A DNA stretch of 64,000 nt, from the NCBI GenBank assembly GCA_903907905.1, contig CAIVPX010000120.1:62001-126000 (forward strand), written 5' to 3'. Below, one piece after another: positions 1 to 10,923 of this stretch (position 1 is its first letter; the number at the start of each line of letters is the position of its first letter). The notes under the pieces were generated by a model. That model did not search any database, was not told the DNA's origin, and saw nothing but the letters and a program-made list of their open reading frames with translations. The DNA comes from an uncultured bacterium. GTDB taxonomy: Bacteria > Pseudomonadota > Gammaproteobacteria > Burkholderiales > Burkholderiaceae_E. A program made the translations under genes and the position numbers.

Positions 1-1157
1 CGGTCGATATCCTCGGACTCGCCCCCGATGAACTGATCGCGGTCTGCGATCAGTGGGGGCAAAAGCCGTTTCGGGCACGCCAGTTGTTGCGCTGGATGCA
101 CCAGCGTGGCGAAGCCGATTTTTCCCGTATGACCGATCTCGCCAAGGGCTTTCGAGAGCGTCTGAGCGAGCAAGCGCTCGTCAGGGCGCCCGAGGTGCTG
201 CGTGACCACTGCTCGGCGGACGGCACCCGCAAGTGGCTGCTCGATGTAGGCGCGGGCAACGCGGTCGAGACGGTGTTTATTCCCGAGGTCTCTCGCGGCA
301 CCCTCTGTGTCTCCACGCAGGCGGGTTGCGCGGTCAACTGCCGGTTCTGCTCCACCGGGCACCAAGGCTTTGCTCGCAATCTCACCGCCCACGAAATCAT
401 CGGGCAACTCTGGCTCGCTCAACGGGCGATCGAGCGCGATGGGGTTCAGGGCGATGTGCCGACAGACCTGCCGGCTGAGGAGGTCGTCGAGGCGCACGAT
501 GCCGGACCGAGAGCCCGGGCGATCACCAATGTGGTGTTCATGGGCATGGGCGAACCGCTGCAAAATTACGGCGCGACCTTGTCGGCGTTGCGCCTCATGC
601 TGGACGATCATGCGTACGGTCTGTCGCGCCGACGCGTCACGGTTTCTACGTCTGGCGTAGTGCCCATGATCGACCGCTTGCGTGAAGACTGCCCGGTGGC
701 CTTGGCCGTATCGCTGCACGCACCCACTGATGCCCTGCGCGACTCGCTGGTGCCGCTCAACCGGAAGTACCCGCTGGCCGAACTGATGAGTGCCTGTCTT
801 CGCTACCTCGAGAAGGCGCCGCGCGATTTCATCACCTTCGAATACGTGATGCTCGACGCGATCAACGACTCGCCCGAGCACGCCGAGCAGTTGCTCGCCC
901 TGACCCGGCGCGTTCCCTGCAAGTTCAACCTCATTCCGTTCAATCCCTTCCCGGCGTCGGGTCTGCACAAATCGCCTGCCGATCGGGTTCGCGCGTTCGC
1001 CCGGCTGTTGTCAGACGGCGGCAAGGTCACCACGGTGAGGCGGACACGGGGCGACGACATCGATGCCGCTTGCGGGCAGCTCGCGGGCGAAGTGCGTGAC
1101 CGGACCCGGGTGGGTGAGCGCATCCAGCGCCGGGTGGTGCATCTTGCGAGGGCATGA
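1..1157 (+). CDS. rlmN: Dual-specificity RNA methyltransferase RlmN (5' end cut by window)
   Basis: Radical SAM enzyme that methylates C2 of A2503 in 23S rRNA and of A37 in some tRNAs. The reading frame is open from base 3, and the codons before the first ATG (base 84) already match the family N-terminus ([16 protein letters not shown]), so the true start lies left of the window and only its first residues are missing. The CX3CX2C cluster motif (CAVNCRFC) binds the 4Fe-4S cluster, VFMGMGEPL is the SAM-binding GGE-like stretch, and the methyl-carrying cysteine sits in [11 protein letters not shown] near the end. There is a loop insertion of about 25 residues before VVFMGMGEP. The stop overlaps the start of rodZ by four bases, so the two are translationally linked. 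Confidence 0.96.
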   Translation, partial: VDILGLAPDELIAVCDQWGQKPFRARQLLRWMHQRGEADFSRMTDLAKGFRERLSEQALVRAPEVLRDHCSADGTRKWLLDVGAGNAVETVFIPEVSRGTLCVSTQAGCAVNCRFCSTGHQGFARNLTAHEIIGQLWLAQRAIERDGVQGDVPTDLPAEEVVEAHDAGPRARAITNVVFMGMGEPLQNYGATLSALRLMLDDHAYGLSRRRVTVSTSGVVPMIDRLREDCPVALAVSLHAPTDALRDSLVPLNRKYPLAELMSACLRYLEKAPRDFITFEYVMLDAINDSPEHAEQLLALTRRVPCKFNLIPFNPFPASGLHKSPADRVRAFARLLSDGGKVTTVRRTRGDDIDAACGQLAGEVRDRTRVGERIQRRVVHLARA

Positions 1158-2254
1158 TGTCAAGTGATGAGCCGCAGACCCTGACGCCGGGCGGCTATGT
1201 ACCGGCCTCCAGCTCGCCCCCCGATTCGCCAGCCGGCCTTGTTTCGATCGACGCGCTGGTGAGCCTGCGCGAAACCCGAGGGATTACGGCCAACGAGATT
1301 GCTTCACGGCTGAGATTGGCGCCTCGGCAAATTGCCGCGCTCGAGCGCGGCGAGTGGCGGTCCCTCCCGGGGCCTGCGTTCATTCGGGGGACCTTGCGTG
1401 CTTACGGTCGAGTGCTGCAGGTGGACGTGGGCCCTTTGCTCGACGCCATCGAGCCGCAACTGCCTGGAGCGGCGGCTTTTGGGTCTGGTCAGGATTTGCG
1501 GCAGCCCATGCCGAGGAGTGGGGCGCTTGGGTTCGGTGGCAGCGGCTCGGGCAGCCGCCTCGTCTGGATTTCGCTTGCGGTGCTGGCACTGTTTGCGCTG
1601 GCGTTCTTTTACGGCGGCGGGCCCACCCTGCTCAATCGGGAGCTGCTCAACCCGCCTGCGGGTAGCACGCCCTCCGAGGGGGCAGAGCCATCGGGCAAGG
1701 CTGGGGCGGGCAAGGATTCGCCCGAAGACGCGCTGCCAAAATCGACGCTCGGTGCTTCGTCCACTTCGGGTGCTTCGCCCTCGGCAGCGGCTGTTCTAAC
1801 GCCTGCCGCTACGTCGGGCGCTTGGCCAGGACTGTCGGGCGGGTCGCAGGCCTCTCCGGTGTCGCCGGGCTCGGCCGCTACCGGGCCGCAGGCTGTCGCG
1901 TCGGCCGCCGGCGCGTCAGCGGGCGGCCTCGGGGCCCCGGGCTTGGCGCTTGCGGCGTCTGCGCCAACGCAAGCTCCAGCCGTAGCACCGAGCAGGCCGG
2001 CCGCACACGCGACGTCCAAGCAAGGGCTGGTCATGAGTTTTTCTGGCGATTCCTGGATTGAGTTGCGGGACGCCGAGAACCGGGTCGTGGCGGTGGGCAC
2101 TCAAAGCGCCGGCGCGGTACGCGAATTTTTTCTGGCGCCGCCCCTCACGCTGGTGATCGGCAACGCCGTAGCGGCCACCGTCACCTGGTACGGCAAGGCG
2201 GTTGACCTGTCCCCTCACATGCGTCAGGGTGTCGCCCGATTCCGAATCGATTGA
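1154..2254 (+). CDS. rodZ: RodZ-like cytoskeletal / helix-turn-helix membrane protein
   Basis: 366 residues with the RodZ layout: a cytoplasmic helix-turn-helix domain (about residues 30-95), one membrane helix (about 136-153), a long Ala/Ser/Pro/Gly-rich linker, and a C-terminal beta domain of the DUF4115 type (about 290-365). RodZ links MreB to the cell-wall elongation complex. Its start codon overlaps the rlmN stop. In many beta- and gammaproteobacteria a pilW/pilF TPR gene lies between rlmN and rodZ; here it is absent. The HTH is probably a protein-binding fold rather than a DNA-binding regulator, as in the known family. Confidence 0.85.
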   Translation: MMSSDEPQTLTPGGYVPASSSPPDSPAGLVSIDALVSLRETRGITANEIASRLRLAPRQIAALERGEWRSLPGPAFIRGTLRAYGRVLQVDVGPLLDAIEPQLPGAAAFGSGQDLRQPMPRSGALGFGGSGSGSRLVWISLAVLALFALAFFYGGGPTLLNRELLNPPAGSTPSEGAEPSGKAGAGKDSPEDALPKSTLGASSTSGASPSAAAVLTPAATSGAWPGLSGGSQASPVSPGSAATGPQAVASAAGASAGGLGAPGLALAASAPTQAPAVAPSRPAAHATSKQGLVMSFSGDSWIELRDAENRVVAVGTQSAGAVREFFLAPPLTLVIGNAVAATVTWYGKAVDLSPHMRQGVARFRID

Positions 2255-2262
2255 GGACAACC

Positions 2263-3555
2263 ATGATCCAAGACTCTGCCGAGATGGCTTTCGGACCCGC
2301 GTCGCGTCGTGCCTCGCGGTCGATGACTGTCACTTGGGGCGCGCGCCAGGTTGGTATCGGGGGGGGGGCGCCGGTGGTCGTGCAGTCCATGACCAACACT
2401 GACACGGCCGATGCAATCGCCACGGCCATTCAGGTGAAGGCGCTGGCCCTGGCGGGGTCGGAACTGGTTCGGATCACGGTCAACTCTCCCGCCGCGGCAG
2501 AGGCCGTGCCGGCGGTTCGCGACCAACTTGATCGCATGGGCATCGATGTTCCGCTGGTGGGCGATTTTCACTACAACGGCCACAAGCTTCTCACCCAGTA
2601 TCCGTCGTGCGCGCAGGCACTGTCCAAGTACCGTATCAACCCGGGTAACGTGGGCGCCGGGCGTCGGCGCGACGACAACTTTTCGCAGATGATCGAGGTG
2701 GCGTGCGCCAACCGGCGGCCGGTCCGGATCGGAGTCAACTGGGGCAGCCTCGACCAGGAACTTTTGGCGCGGCTCATGGATGCCAACGCGGCTCGCGTAC
2801 GGCCCTGGGATGCGCAGAGCGTCATGCGTGAGGCGCTGGTGACCTCGGCGATTGAAAGCGCGGCGCGCGCCGAGGCGCTAGGCCTGCCGGGCAATGCCAT
2901 CACGCTTTCGGCCAAGGTCTCCAATGTGCAGGATCTGGTGGCTGTCTATCGCGCCTTGGCGGCCCGCTGCGATTACCCTTTGCACCTGGGTCTGACCGAA
3001 GCTGGCATGGGCAGCAAGGGTATTGTCGCGTCCACCGCAGCGATGGCGGTCCTGTTGCAGGAAGGCATTGGCGATACCATTCGGGTGTCGCTCACGCCCG
3101 AGCCCGGTGGTGACCGGACACGCGAGGTCGTGGTCGCCCAGGAAATCCTGCAAACCATGGGCCTGCGAGCCTTCGCGCCTCTGGTGGTGGCCTGCCCGGG
3201 TTGCGGCCGGACCAGCAGCACGTTTTTTCAGGAATTGGCCGCGAGCATTCAGTCTTACCTTCGCGAGCAGATGCCTGTCTGGCGCCTGATGTACCCGGGC
3301 GTCGAGAGCATGCAGGTGGCGGTCATGGGCTGCGTGGTCAACGGCCCGGGTGAAAGCAAGCACGCCGACATCGGCATCTCGTTGCCCGGCGCGGATGAAG
3401 CACCGGTGGCGCCGGTGTTTGTCGACGGCGAGCGGACGGTCACGCTCAAGGGTGACCGCATCGCGCAGGAGTTTCAGGCGATCGTCGAGTCCTATGTTGC
3501 GCGCCGCTACGGTGCCGGCGATCGGTCGGGCGCGCCACAGGCGCAGTCCGCCTGA
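2263..3555 (+). CDS. ispG: 4-hydroxy-3-methylbut-2-en-1-yl diphosphate synthase (GcpE/IspG)
   Basis: Penultimate enzyme of the MEP isoprenoid pathway; it reductively opens MEcPP to HMBPP with a 4Fe-4S cluster. The cluster ligands are visible in [11 protein letters not shown] and in [12 protein letters not shown] choose the ATG at 2263 (430 residues) because GAGGA at 2253-2257 is correctly spaced for it; a TTG at 2251, one base before the rodZ stop codon, is less likely. Codons about 33-36 contain a run of ten G residues (2359-2368), unusual for an essential gene. It follows rodZ and precedes hisS, the standard proteobacterial order. Confidence 0.96.
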   Translation: MIQDSAEMAFGPASRRASRSMTVTWGARQVGIGGGAPVVVQSMTNTDTADAIATAIQVKALALAGSELVRITVNSPAAAEAVPAVRDQLDRMGIDVPLVGDFHYNGHKLLTQYPSCAQALSKYRINPGNVGAGRRRDDNFSQMIEVACANRRPVRIGVNWGSLDQELLARLMDANAARVRPWDAQSVMREALVTSAIESAARAEALGLPGNAITLSAKVSNVQDLVAVYRALAARCDYPLHLGLTEAGMGSKGIVASTAAMAVLLQEGIGDTIRVSLTPEPGGDRTREVVVAQEILQTMGLRAFAPLVVACPGCGRTSSTFFQELAASIQSYLREQMPVWRLMYPGVESMQVAVMGCVVNGPGESKHADIGISLPGADEAPVAPVFVDGERTVTLKGDRIAQEFQAIVESYVARRYGAGDRSGAPQAQSA

Positions 3556-3610
3556 GGCGGACCGCAGCGTTGGCGGCCCCGTTAGCGTTTCACGGAAGGA
3601 AGATCCCGGG

Positions 3611-4912
3611 ATGGACAAGTTGCAGGCGGTGAAGGGCATGAATGACGTGCTGCCCGCCGACGAGCCGCTCTGGCGGCGTTTCGAGGAGACGGTCGCCGCA
3701 TCGATGCGCAGCTACGGCTATCGGCGCATCCGCACACCGATCGTCGAGCCCACACGCCTCTTCGTGCGCGGCATCGGCGAAATGACCGATATCGTCGAGA
3801 AGGAGATGTACTCGTTCATCGATTCGCTCAACGGCGAAGCCCTCACGCTGCGTCCTGAAAACACCGCGGGCGTGGTCCGGGCAACCCTCCAGCACAACCT
3901 GCTGCACGAGGGTCCGCAACGGATGTGGTATGCCGGGCAGATGTTTCGCCATGAGCGCCCGCAAAAGGGCCGCTACAGGCAGTTTCATCAGGTCGGCGCG
4001 GAGGCGCTGGGGCTGGCCGGTCCCGACGCCGATGCCGAGATCATTCTGCTCTGCCAGCGCATCTTGGACGACCTGGGGCTGACTGGCATCTCACTCGAGA
4101 TCAATTCACTGGGCCAGGCGGCCGAGCGTCGTGCGCACCGCGACACGCTCGTGGCCTACCTCGAGGCAAACCAGGATGTGCTGGATGCCGACGCCCGGCG
4201 CCGGCTTCATGCCAACCCGCTGCGCATTCTCGACTCCAAGAATCCCGCCATGCAGTCGCTGATTGAGGGTGCCCCCAAACTGGTCGATTTTCTGGGCGAC
4301 GAGTCGCGTGCTCATTTCGACCGTGTGCGGTCGTTGCTGTCCGCGCAAAACATTCCGCATCGGGTCAACCCACGCCTGGTGAGGGGGCTCGACTATTACA
4401 ACCTGACCGTGTTCGAGTGGGTCGCGCCGCTGGGCGATACTGTGCTCACCGTGTGCGGCGGCGGTCGCTACGATCCGCTCGTCGAGATGCTGGGCGGCAA
4501 GCCCGCCCCGGGCTGCGGCTTTGCCCTGGGCGTCGAACGCATCCTTGAACTCATGCGCGAGCAGGCGATCGACACGGACCCCTCGCAATGCGACGTTTAT
4601 GTGGTTCACCAGGGGGATGAGACACTGGCGGCTGCGCTTGACGCTGCTGAGCGTCTGCGTGATGCGGGCCTTGACGTGCTCATGCATGCGGGCGGTGGCA
4701 GCTTCAAGGCCCAGTTTCGGCGTGCCGATGGCAGTGGTGCGCAGTTTGCGGTGGTCATTGGGCCGGATGAACTCGCTCGCGGAGAGGTCGGACTCAAGTG
4801 GCTGCGCGATGAGGGCGGGGCGACCGCCTCGGGCCGACAACGGGCGGTGGCACTGTCCGGTCTGGCTGACGCGGTGGTGGATGCGATGCTCGCTGAGGGC
4901 GAGTCGGACTGA
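3611..4912 (+). CDS. hisS: Histidine--tRNA ligase
   Basis: Class II aminoacyl-tRNA synthetase, 433 residues. Motif 2 is seen as [19 protein letters not shown], the histidine-specific loops as [15 protein letters not shown] and [14 protein letters not shown], and motif 3 as GFALGVERI; the C-terminal anticodon-binding domain follows (about residues 330-430). The ATG at 3611 has GGAAGGA at 3594-3600 and gives the family N-terminus [15 protein letters not shown]; the frame is open upstream, but that part overlaps ispG and is not conserved. It lies 55 bases after ispG, probably in one transcript with ispG and yfgM. Confidence 0.97.
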   Translation: MDKLQAVKGMNDVLPADEPLWRRFEETVAASMRSYGYRRIRTPIVEPTRLFVRGIGEMTDIVEKEMYSFIDSLNGEALTLRPENTAGVVRATLQHNLLHEGPQRMWYAGQMFRHERPQKGRYRQFHQVGAEALGLAGPDADAEIILLCQRILDDLGLTGISLEINSLGQAAERRAHRDTLVAYLEANQDVLDADARRRLHANPLRILDSKNPAMQSLIEGAPKLVDFLGDESRAHFDRVRSLLSAQNIPHRVNPRLVRGLDYYNLTVFEWVAPLGDTVLTVCGGGRYDPLVEMLGGKPAPGCGFALGVERILELMREQAIDTDPSQCDVYVVHQGDETLAAALDAAERLRDAGLDVLMHAGGGSFKAQFRRADGSGAQFAVVIGPDELARGEVGLKWLRDEGGATASGRQRAVALSGLADAVVDAMLAEGESD

Positions 4913-4966
4913 GCACATTGGTCCGCCGGGGTGGCGGGCGCGTGCGGCAACAGGGATACCCGGGAT

Positions 4967-5605
4967 ATGGCATACGACCTCGAAGAACAGGAACAGATCG
5001 AAAATCTCAAGGCGTTCTGGAAGCGCTGGGGCAACCTGCTGATGACGGCGCTGACGGTGGTGCTGCTTGCCGTGGCGGGCTGGCGGGGCTGGGGTTGGTA
5101 TCAGGCGCAGCAGTCGGCCGAGGCGGCGCAGGCCTACGATGCGCTTCGGGCCGCAGTGGCGGTGAAGGACGTGGCCAAGATTCGCGAGTCGGCCGGCACG
5201 ATTTTCGATCGCTACGGCTCCACCGCCTATGCGCAGATGGCGGCTTTGCTGGCGGCCCGAGCCTATGCCGATGGCGGGGATGCCAAGGCCGCGCGCATCC
5301 CGCTGCAGTGGGCCATCGACCACGCACGGGATGAGGAATATCGCCATGTCGCACGGGTCCGCTTGGCCGGCCTGATGCTTGATGACAAGGCCTACGACCA
5401 GGCCCTGTCCTTGCTGTCGGTGCAGGCGCCCGAGCGCTACCAGGGGTTGTATGCCGATCGACGGGGCGATGTGCTGGTGGCGCAGGACAAGAAGCCCGAA
5501 GCGCGTCAGGCCTACAAGCAGGCACTCGACAAACTCGGGTCGTCCAGTCCCTTGCGCGGACTGGTTCAACTCAAACTCGACGCGTTGGGCGAGGGAGAAG
5601 GCTGA
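4967..5605 (+). CDS. yfgM: YfgM-type ancillary SecYEG translocon subunit
   Basis: 212 residues: short cytoplasmic segment, one membrane helix (about residues 23-45) and a periplasmic TPR-like domain. The start MAYDLEEQEQIENLKAFW is the family's characteristic N-terminus; I therefore prefer the ATG at 4967 over an upstream GTG at 4931. YfgM docks periplasmic chaperones at the SecYEG exit. Its stop codon overlaps the ATG of bamB, matching the usual yfgM-bamB pairing. Confidence 0.9.
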   Translation: MAYDLEEQEQIENLKAFWKRWGNLLMTALTVVLLAVAGWRGWGWYQAQQSAEAAQAYDALRAAVAVKDVAKIRESAGTIFDRYGSTAYAQMAALLAARAYADGGDAKAARIPLQWAIDHARDEEYRHVARVRLAGLMLDDKAYDQALSLLSVQAPERYQGLYADRRGDVLVAQDKKPEARQAYKQALDKLGSSSPLRGLVQLKLDALGEGEG

Positions 5606-6762
5606 TGACCGGCGCTCTCGATTCCCGTGGATCGCGCCGCGCGCTCATTGCCGCAGGTCTGGCAAGTGCGTCCGGCTTGAGCGGATGCGGCAGCATCTGG
5701 CCCTTTTCCTCCGGTAAGGCGCGCATGCCTGATTTGCCGGCGGTTAGCGGCAAAGGCAGCATTCGGTCGCTCTGGTCCGCCTCTTTTCCGGGGGCAGTCG
5801 GGTTTCAGCCGGCCCTCGTCGGCGGTAACGTGTGGGTGGCCAGCCCAGCGGGCGCCGTCGGTGTGTTCGAGGTGCGCACGGGCAAGCCCGTCTGGCGTGC
5901 AGATGCCGAGCGGCGGTTGCTCAGCGGGATTGGCACTGACGGCCGAATCGGGGTGGTTGCTGCCCGCGACGGTTCGCTGCTTGCCTTCACCGATGGCGGC
6001 AAGCTGGCGTGGTCGGTGAGCACGGGGGCCGAGGTGGTCTCGGTACCCGCTGTCGGCGCGGGACTGGTGGTGGTGCGGTCCAGCGACAATCGTGTCAGCG
6101 CCTTTGATGCCGCCAGTGGCGCCCGGCGGTGGTCGTTTCAGCGGCAGGGGCCGCCGCTCGTATTGCGCCAGACAGGTGCCATTGCAATCGATTCAGCGCA
6201 GGCCTACGTAGGCCTGCCAGGGGGACGCTTGGTCTCGTTGGTGGCCGATGCCGGCGCTCAGCGCTGGGAGGCTGCCGTGGCGATTCCCAGGGGCTCCAAC
6301 GAAATTGAGCGTATCGCTGACGTTGTCGGCACGCCGCTGCGCTCGGGCAACGATGTGTGCGCCATCGCGTTTCAGGGGCGGCTCGCGTGCCTGGACGCGG
6401 CAACAGGGCGAACCCTCTGGTCGCGCGAGATCTCGTCAAGCATGGGAATCGCTCTTGACAACGGTGCTCTGGTGGCGACCGACGACCGGGGGCATGTCCA
6501 CGCGTTTGCGCGTTCCGGCGCCAGCCTCTGGCGACAGGAAAAACTGGCTGGACGGGGTCTGTCCTCCCCCCTTCTGTCGGTAGCCCATGTCGTGGTGGTC
6601 GACAGCGAGGGCGAGGCGCACCTATTGTCTCGCGATGACGGTGCCATCCTTGCGAGGGTCTCCACGGGGGGTAAACCGGTAACCGGCGCGCTGGTCGGGC
6701 TCGACCAGTTGGCCCTGTTCCAGACGCAGGGCGGCGCCTTGCATGCACTGGCTTTCGATTAA
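5605..6762 (+). CDS. bamB: Outer-membrane assembly lipoprotein BamB
   Basis: 385 residues. A signal peptide ends in a lipobox (LSGC, lipidated Cys about residue 28), followed by PQQ/WD-like beta-propeller repeats (for example [27 protein letters not shown]). BamB is the propeller scaffold of the BAM complex that folds beta-barrel proteins in the outer membrane. Start overlaps the yfgM stop (ATGA), and der follows after two bases, so the operon is tight. Confidence 0.94.
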   Translation: MTGALDSRGSRRALIAAGLASASGLSGCGSIWPFSSGKARMPDLPAVSGKGSIRSLWSASFPGAVGFQPALVGGNVWVASPAGAVGVFEVRTGKPVWRADAERRLLSGIGTDGRIGVVAARDGSLLAFTDGGKLAWSVSTGAEVVSVPAVGAGLVVVRSSDNRVSAFDAASGARRWSFQRQGPPLVLRQTGAIAIDSAQAYVGLPGGRLVSLVADAGAQRWEAAVAIPRGSNEIERIADVVGTPLRSGNDVCAIAFQGRLACLDAATGRTLWSREISSSMGIALDNGALVATDDRGHVHAFARSGASLWRQEKLAGRGLSSPLLSVAHVVVVDSEGEAHLLSRDDGAILARVSTGGKPVTGALVGLDQLALFQTQGGALHALAFD

Positions 6763-6764
6763 GC

Positions 6765-8153
6765 ATGGCATTGCTTCCGGTTATTGCGCTGGTAGGGCGT
6801 CCCAACGTCGGCAAGTCGACCCTGTTCAACCGCTTTACGCGCTCGCGCTCGGCACTGGTCGCTGATGTGCCGGGGCTCACGCGCGATCGGCAGTACGGGC
6901 GTGGCCGGATCGGCGAGCGCGAGTTCATCGTGATCGACAGCGGCGGCTTCGAGCCGGTTGCAAGCCAGGGGATTTCCGCCGAGATGGCCCGTCAGACCCG
7001 CCAGGCGGTTCTCGAAGCCGATAGCGTCATTTTTCTCGTCGATGGACGCGAGGGTCTCACCCCCCGTGATCTCCAGATCGGCGTCGAACTGCGGCGCACC
7101 GCTCAGCGCGTGCTCCTTGCCGTCAACAAGACAGAGGGCATGCGTCGCGAGATCGTTGCCGCCGAATTCCACGAACTGGGGCTCGGCGCGCCCATGGCGG
7201 TCTCGGCTGCCCACGGCGACGGCATCAACGATCTCGTTGCGGAAGCGCTGGCGCCTTATTTCCAGGATGAGGAGGATGCGGCGTCCGAGGAGGGCGACAC
7301 GCCGTCAGTGGCAGAAGACGCTTCGGCTGAGGAATCCGGTACGCGTCGGCCCGTGCGCGTCGCGGTAGTGGGTCGTCCCAATGTTGGCAAGTCAACCCTG
7401 ATCAACACCCTGCTCGGCGAGGAGCGCCTGATCGCCTTCGACCAACCGGGCACCACGCGCGATGCTGTCGCAATCGATTTCGAGCGCGGTGGCCGTCCCT
7501 ACACCCTGGTGGACACCGCGGGCTTGCGTCGTCGTGGCAAGGTCTCCGACATGGTCGAGAAGTTTTCGGCCGTCAAGACCTTGCAGGCCATCGAAGATGC
7601 CAATGTCTGCGTGCTTCTGCTCGACGCGACCGACCCCGTCTCGGACCAGGACGCGGTGATTGCGAGCTATGTGCTCGAGTCCGGGCGTGCGCTCGTCGTG
7701 GCGATCAACAAATGGGACCTCGCCGACCGACCGGCCCGCGAGCGCGTCAAACTCGAACTCGATCGCAAGCTTCACTTTCTGAGCTTTGCTCGCACGCATT
7801 TCGTCTCCGCGCTGCGCGGGGCCGGGGTGGCGGCCATGATGCGATCGGTCGACGAAGCGCACGCGGCGGCCACCGCCAAACTGTCCACGCCCCGTCTGAC
7901 CCGGGTGCTTCAGGACGCGGTCGAAAAACAGGCTCCCCCGCGGCGCGGTCCGGTGCGGCCCAAGCTGCGCTATGCCCACCAGGGCGGACAGAACCCGCCG
8001 GTGGTCGTGGTGCACGGTTCAGCGCTCGACCACATTCCCGAAACTTACCGTCGCTACCTCGAATCGACGGTTCGAGATGCGTTCAAGCTGCAGGGCACGC
8101 CTTTGCGGATCGAGTTCCGCTCGGGCGCAAACCCCTTTGCGCCAAGAAGCTGA
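6765..8153 (+). CDS. der: GTPase Der (EngA), ribosome biogenesis
   Basis: 462 residues with two tandem GTPase domains: P-loops GRPNVGKS at residues 11-18 and 203-210, with NKTEG and NKWD G4 motifs, an acidic linker between them (about 168-192) and a C-terminal KH-like domain. Der acts in 50S subunit maturation. The paired G domains are diagnostic. It follows bamB by two bases; a hairpin sits just after its stop, before hfq. Confidence 0.97.
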   Translation: MALLPVIALVGRPNVGKSTLFNRFTRSRSALVADVPGLTRDRQYGRGRIGEREFIVIDSGGFEPVASQGISAEMARQTRQAVLEADSVIFLVDGREGLTPRDLQIGVELRRTAQRVLLAVNKTEGMRREIVAAEFHELGLGAPMAVSAAHGDGINDLVAEALAPYFQDEEDAASEEGDTPSVAEDASAEESGTRRPVRVAVVGRPNVGKSTLINTLLGEERLIAFDQPGTTRDAVAIDFERGGRPYTLVDTAGLRRRGKVSDMVEKFSAVKTLQAIEDANVCVLLLDATDPVSDQDAVIASYVLESGRALVVAINKWDLADRPARERVKLELDRKLHFLSFARTHFVSALRGAGVAAMMRSVDEAHAAATAKLSTPRLTRVLQDAVEKQAPPRRGPVRPKLRYAHQGGQNPPVVVVHGSALDHIPETYRRYLESTVRDAFKLQGTPLRIEFRSGANPFAPRS

Positions 8154-8170
8154 CCCCTCCGTCAGTCTTG

Positions 8171-8193
8171 AATCGGGGAAATCCGCCCCGATT
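8171..8193 (+). terminator. Perfect hairpin between der and hfq
   Basis: AATCGGGG and CCCCGATT form a perfect 8-bp stem with a 7-base loop, 17 bases after the der stop and about 50 bases before hfq. Only a weak T-run follows (TTTGCGTT), so it may be a partial terminator, an attenuator, or an mRNA processing/stability element for hfq mRNA rather than a full stop. Confidence 0.4.
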
Positions 8194-8244
8194 TGCGTTA
8201 GAGTGAGAGAGCTTCTTTCTGACAACAACTCGAGCAAAGCCACC

Positions 8245-8481
8245 ATGAGCAACAAAGGGCAACAATTACAAGACCCGTTTCTGAATCTCCTTCGAAAAGA
8301 GCATGTGCCGGTATCGATCTATCTGGTCAACGGCATCAAGCTTCAGGGGCAGATCGAATCCATTGACCAGTACGTCGTGCTGTTGCGTAACACCGTGACG
8401 CAAATGGTCTACAAGCACGCCATCTCCACGGTGGTGCCTGGGCGTGCGGTCAACTATTCACACGAGAGCACCGAAAGCTGA
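8245..8481 (+). CDS. hfq: RNA chaperone Hfq
   Basis: 78-residue Sm-like protein ([20 protein letters not shown] start; [18 protein letters not shown] Sm1; [10 protein letters not shown] Sm2). It forms a hexamer that pairs small RNAs with mRNAs. The start is fixed by the conserved N-terminus, although the same frame is open back into der. The distal and proximal face residues (Q8, Y25-like, K56/H57-like in YKHAI) are present. Its TGA overlaps the probable start of hflX. Confidence 0.98.
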   Translation: MSNKGQQLQDPFLNLLRKEHVPVSIYLVNGIKLQGQIESIDQYVVLLRNTVTQMVYKHAISTVVPGRAVNYSHESTES

Positions 8482-9632
8482 GCGCCGCCGCTCTTCCCGC
8501 GCAGCGGTGCCTGCTGGTCTCCGTCAGTTTCGGGGGTGAGCGTCCTGACGCGGCGTCGCTCGATGAGCTGGCTGCCTTGGCGGTCTCGGCGGGTCTGCAG
8601 GTGGCCGAGCGGGTTCAGGTGCGGCGCGACCGGCCCGACGCGGCCTTGTTCGTGGGCTCCGGCAAGGCGGCCCAGCTTGGCGAAACCATTTCGGCGGCCG
8701 AACTCGACCTGGTTCTGTTCGATCAGGAGCTTTCGCCCGTTCAGCAACGCAACCTCAGTCGCCTCTGGGGCAAGCCTGTTCTCGACCGCACCGAACTCAT
8801 TCTCGATATTTTCGGTCGGCGCGCGCGCAGCCATGAAGGCAAGCTGCAGGTGGAGCTTGCGCGGCTCGAGCACTTGTCGGCCCGGCTGGTGCGCGGCTGG
8901 ACTCACCTTGAGCGCCAGCGAGGTGGGATTGGTGTTCGGGGTGGCCCGGGCGAAACCCAGCTCGAACTCGACCGGCGCATGCTCGCCACCAAGGTACGTC
9001 GCTTGCGCGAACAACTCGAGCAGTTGCGTCGCCAGCGCCGCACCCGCAAGCGTGCCCGCGATCGCAGGCCGGCGTTCTCGATCTCGCTGGTGGGCTACAC
9101 CAACGCGGGCAAGTCCACCCTGTTCAATGCCCTGACCGGCGCCAGTTCCTACTCGGCCGATCAGCTGTTTGCCACGCTCGATACGCTCACTCGGCGGCTG
9201 TCAATCGCTCCGGGCGCCGAGCTTGTCATTTCCGACACCGTGGGATTTGTCCGAAAACTGCCGCACCAGTTGGTGGAGGCGTTCACGGCCACACTCGAGG
9301 AAACGGCTGACGCCGATCTCCTTCTGCACGTGGTCGACTCCTCTGCCGGCGACCGCGACGAGCAGATCAAGGCCGTTGATCAGGTGCTGGCCAGCATCGG
9401 CGCTGCCGACGTGCCCCAGGTTCTGGTCTACAACAAGGCCGATATCAGCGGGCGCGAGCCCGGTGTGCCGTCTGGCCCCTGTGGTAGCATCGACTCGGTC
9501 TCGGTCAGTGCCTTGACCGGGGTCGGCTTGCCCGCGCTCAGGCAGATTATCCTAGTCCATCATCAAAGCTGGCGTCGTCGTTTGTCTGAACATCCACCCG
9601 ATTCGCCATCCCTTTACTTGCCATCCCAATGA
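8478..9632 (+). CDS. hflX: GTPase HflX (start probably CTG)
   Basis: Ribosome-associated GTPase that splits stalled 70S ribosomes. Visible: N-terminal domain, an [19 protein letters not shown]-type linker, and a G domain with [14 protein letters not shown] and NKAD. The first in-frame ATG/GTG/TTG is a TTG at 8577, but conserved N-terminal sequence ([15 protein letters not shown]) is encoded before it. The only plausible codon upstream is CTG at 8478, which overlaps the hfq stop and follows a weak GAGAG at 8464-8468; this would give about 384 residues. The stop overlaps the hflK start. Function is certain, the start is not. Confidence 0.9.
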   Translation: MSAAALPAQRCLLVSVSFGGERPDAASLDELAALAVSAGLQVAERVQVRRDRPDAALFVGSGKAAQLGETISAAELDLVLFDQELSPVQQRNLSRLWGKPVLDRTELILDIFGRRARSHEGKLQVELARLEHLSARLVRGWTHLERQRGGIGVRGGPGETQLELDRRMLATKVRRLREQLEQLRRQRRTRKRARDRRPAFSISLVGYTNAGKSTLFNALTGASSYSADQLFATLDTLTRRLSIAPGAELVISDTVGFVRKLPHQLVEAFTATLEETADADLLLHVVDSSAGDRDEQIKAVDQVLASIGAADVPQVLVYNKADISGREPGVPSGPCGSIDSVSVSALTGVGLPALRQIILVHHQSWRRRLSEHPPDSPSLYLPSQ

Positions 9633-10897
9633 CCATGTGGAAGTCGATCCGTTCCATCTTTTCGCTCAACGATCCTGGCTGGGGCCGGGGAGGGGGCGAT
9701 CAGCGCCCGCCGCCTCAGCGCGGCGACGGTCCGCCCGATCTGGATGAACTCTGGCGCGACTTTAATCGTCGCCTTAACGGGCTTTTTCGCCGCAACGGCC
9801 CCGGCGGTCCGCCGCAGGGTGGGGGTGGGTCACAGGGCTCCATGAAGGGTGCTGGCGCCGGCTTGATCTTCATCGTGATCGTGGGCGTGCTGCTCTGGCT
9901 CGGTAGCGGCTTTTACATCGTGCCTGAGGGCAATCAGTCCGCGATCATGCGTTTCGGCGAGTTCAAGCAACTTGAGGAGCGCGCGGGGTTTACTTGGCGC
10001 ATGCCCTACCCGATCGAATCGCACGAACTGGTCAATGCGCAGCAGTTGCGCCAGGTCGAGGTGGGCTATCGAAACTCGGTCCGCAACAAGACCTTGCGTG
10101 AATCCCTCATGCTGACCGGCGACCAGTCGATCGTCGACATTCAATTTGCCTTGCAATACCGGATTGGTGATGTCCGGGCCTTTCTGTTCAACAACAATTT
10201 CGGTCTGTCGGCCGAGGAAGCGGTTCGGCAGGCGGCGGAAACAGCCATGCGCGAGGTGGTCGGACGCCGCACCATCGATCAGGTGCTTTACGAAGAGAAG
10301 GAGCAGGTCGCCAAGGAGGCTCGCCTGCGTGCGCAGGCGCTGCTCGATCGCTACGTCTCCGGCATTACGCTCATCGATGTCACCATTCAGCAGGCCCAGC
10401 CGCCCGACCAGGTGCAGGACGCTTTCGAGGACGCTAACAAGGCCGCGCAGGATCGCGAGCGCTTAATCAACGAGGGCCAGGCCTACGCGAACGACGTCAT
10501 CCCCAGGGCTCGGGGCGCGGCGGCCCGCCTGGGTGAAGAGGCTGAGGGCTACAAGCAGCGCGTGATTGCGACGGCGCAGGGTGATGGGGCCCGCTTCCGG
10601 TTGGTACTGGCCGAGTACAGCAAGGCGCCGCAGGTAACTCGTGACCGCCTCTACCTCGAGACCATGCAGCAGATTTTTACCAACACCAGCAAGGTGTTCG
10701 TCGACTCCAAGGCGGGCAGCAACCTACTGTATTTGCCGCTTGACCGCTTGCTGCAGCAGGCCGCGGCGGTCGAGGCATCGAGGCCCTCAGGCACTTCGGG
10801 GGGCTCGCCCGAACCGGGTGCCGCGCCGGCAGTTGTGCCAGCGCCCGCACCGCTCCGATCCGACGGTCTGCGCAGTCGCGACCGTGATTCACGCTGA
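9629..10897 (+). CDS. hflK: FtsH protease modulator HflK
   Basis: 422 residues. Gly/Pro-rich cytoplasmic N-terminus, one membrane helix (about residues 77-97), then an SPFH/band-7 domain (about 97-290) and a Pro-rich tail. HflK and HflC form the periplasm-facing cage around FtsH. ATG overlaps the hflX stop by four bases; a second ATG two codons later is possible. hflC follows after 26 bases. Confidence 0.96.
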   Translation: MTMWKSIRSIFSLNDPGWGRGGGDQRPPPQRGDGPPDLDELWRDFNRRLNGLFRRNGPGGPPQGGGGSQGSMKGAGAGLIFIVIVGVLLWLGSGFYIVPEGNQSAIMRFGEFKQLEERAGFTWRMPYPIESHELVNAQQLRQVEVGYRNSVRNKTLRESLMLTGDQSIVDIQFALQYRIGDVRAFLFNNNFGLSAEEAVRQAAETAMREVVGRRTIDQVLYEEKEQVAKEARLRAQALLDRYVSGITLIDVTIQQAQPPDQVQDAFEDANKAAQDRERLINEGQAYANDVIPRARGAAARLGEEAEGYKQRVIATAQGDGARFRLVLAEYSKAPQVTRDRLYLETMQQIFTNTSKVFVDSKAGSNLLYLPLDRLLQQAAAVEASRPSGTSGGSPEPGAAPAVVPAPAPLRSDGLRSRDRDSR

Positions 10898-10923
10898 GAC
10901 CCGACCAGGCAGCGACCCCGATC

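Noticed and set aside
4106-5569. 487-codon open frame antisense to hisS and yfgM
   Set aside because: Composition-driven shadow: it lies opposite two clearly conserved genes, spans their gap and shows no family motif.
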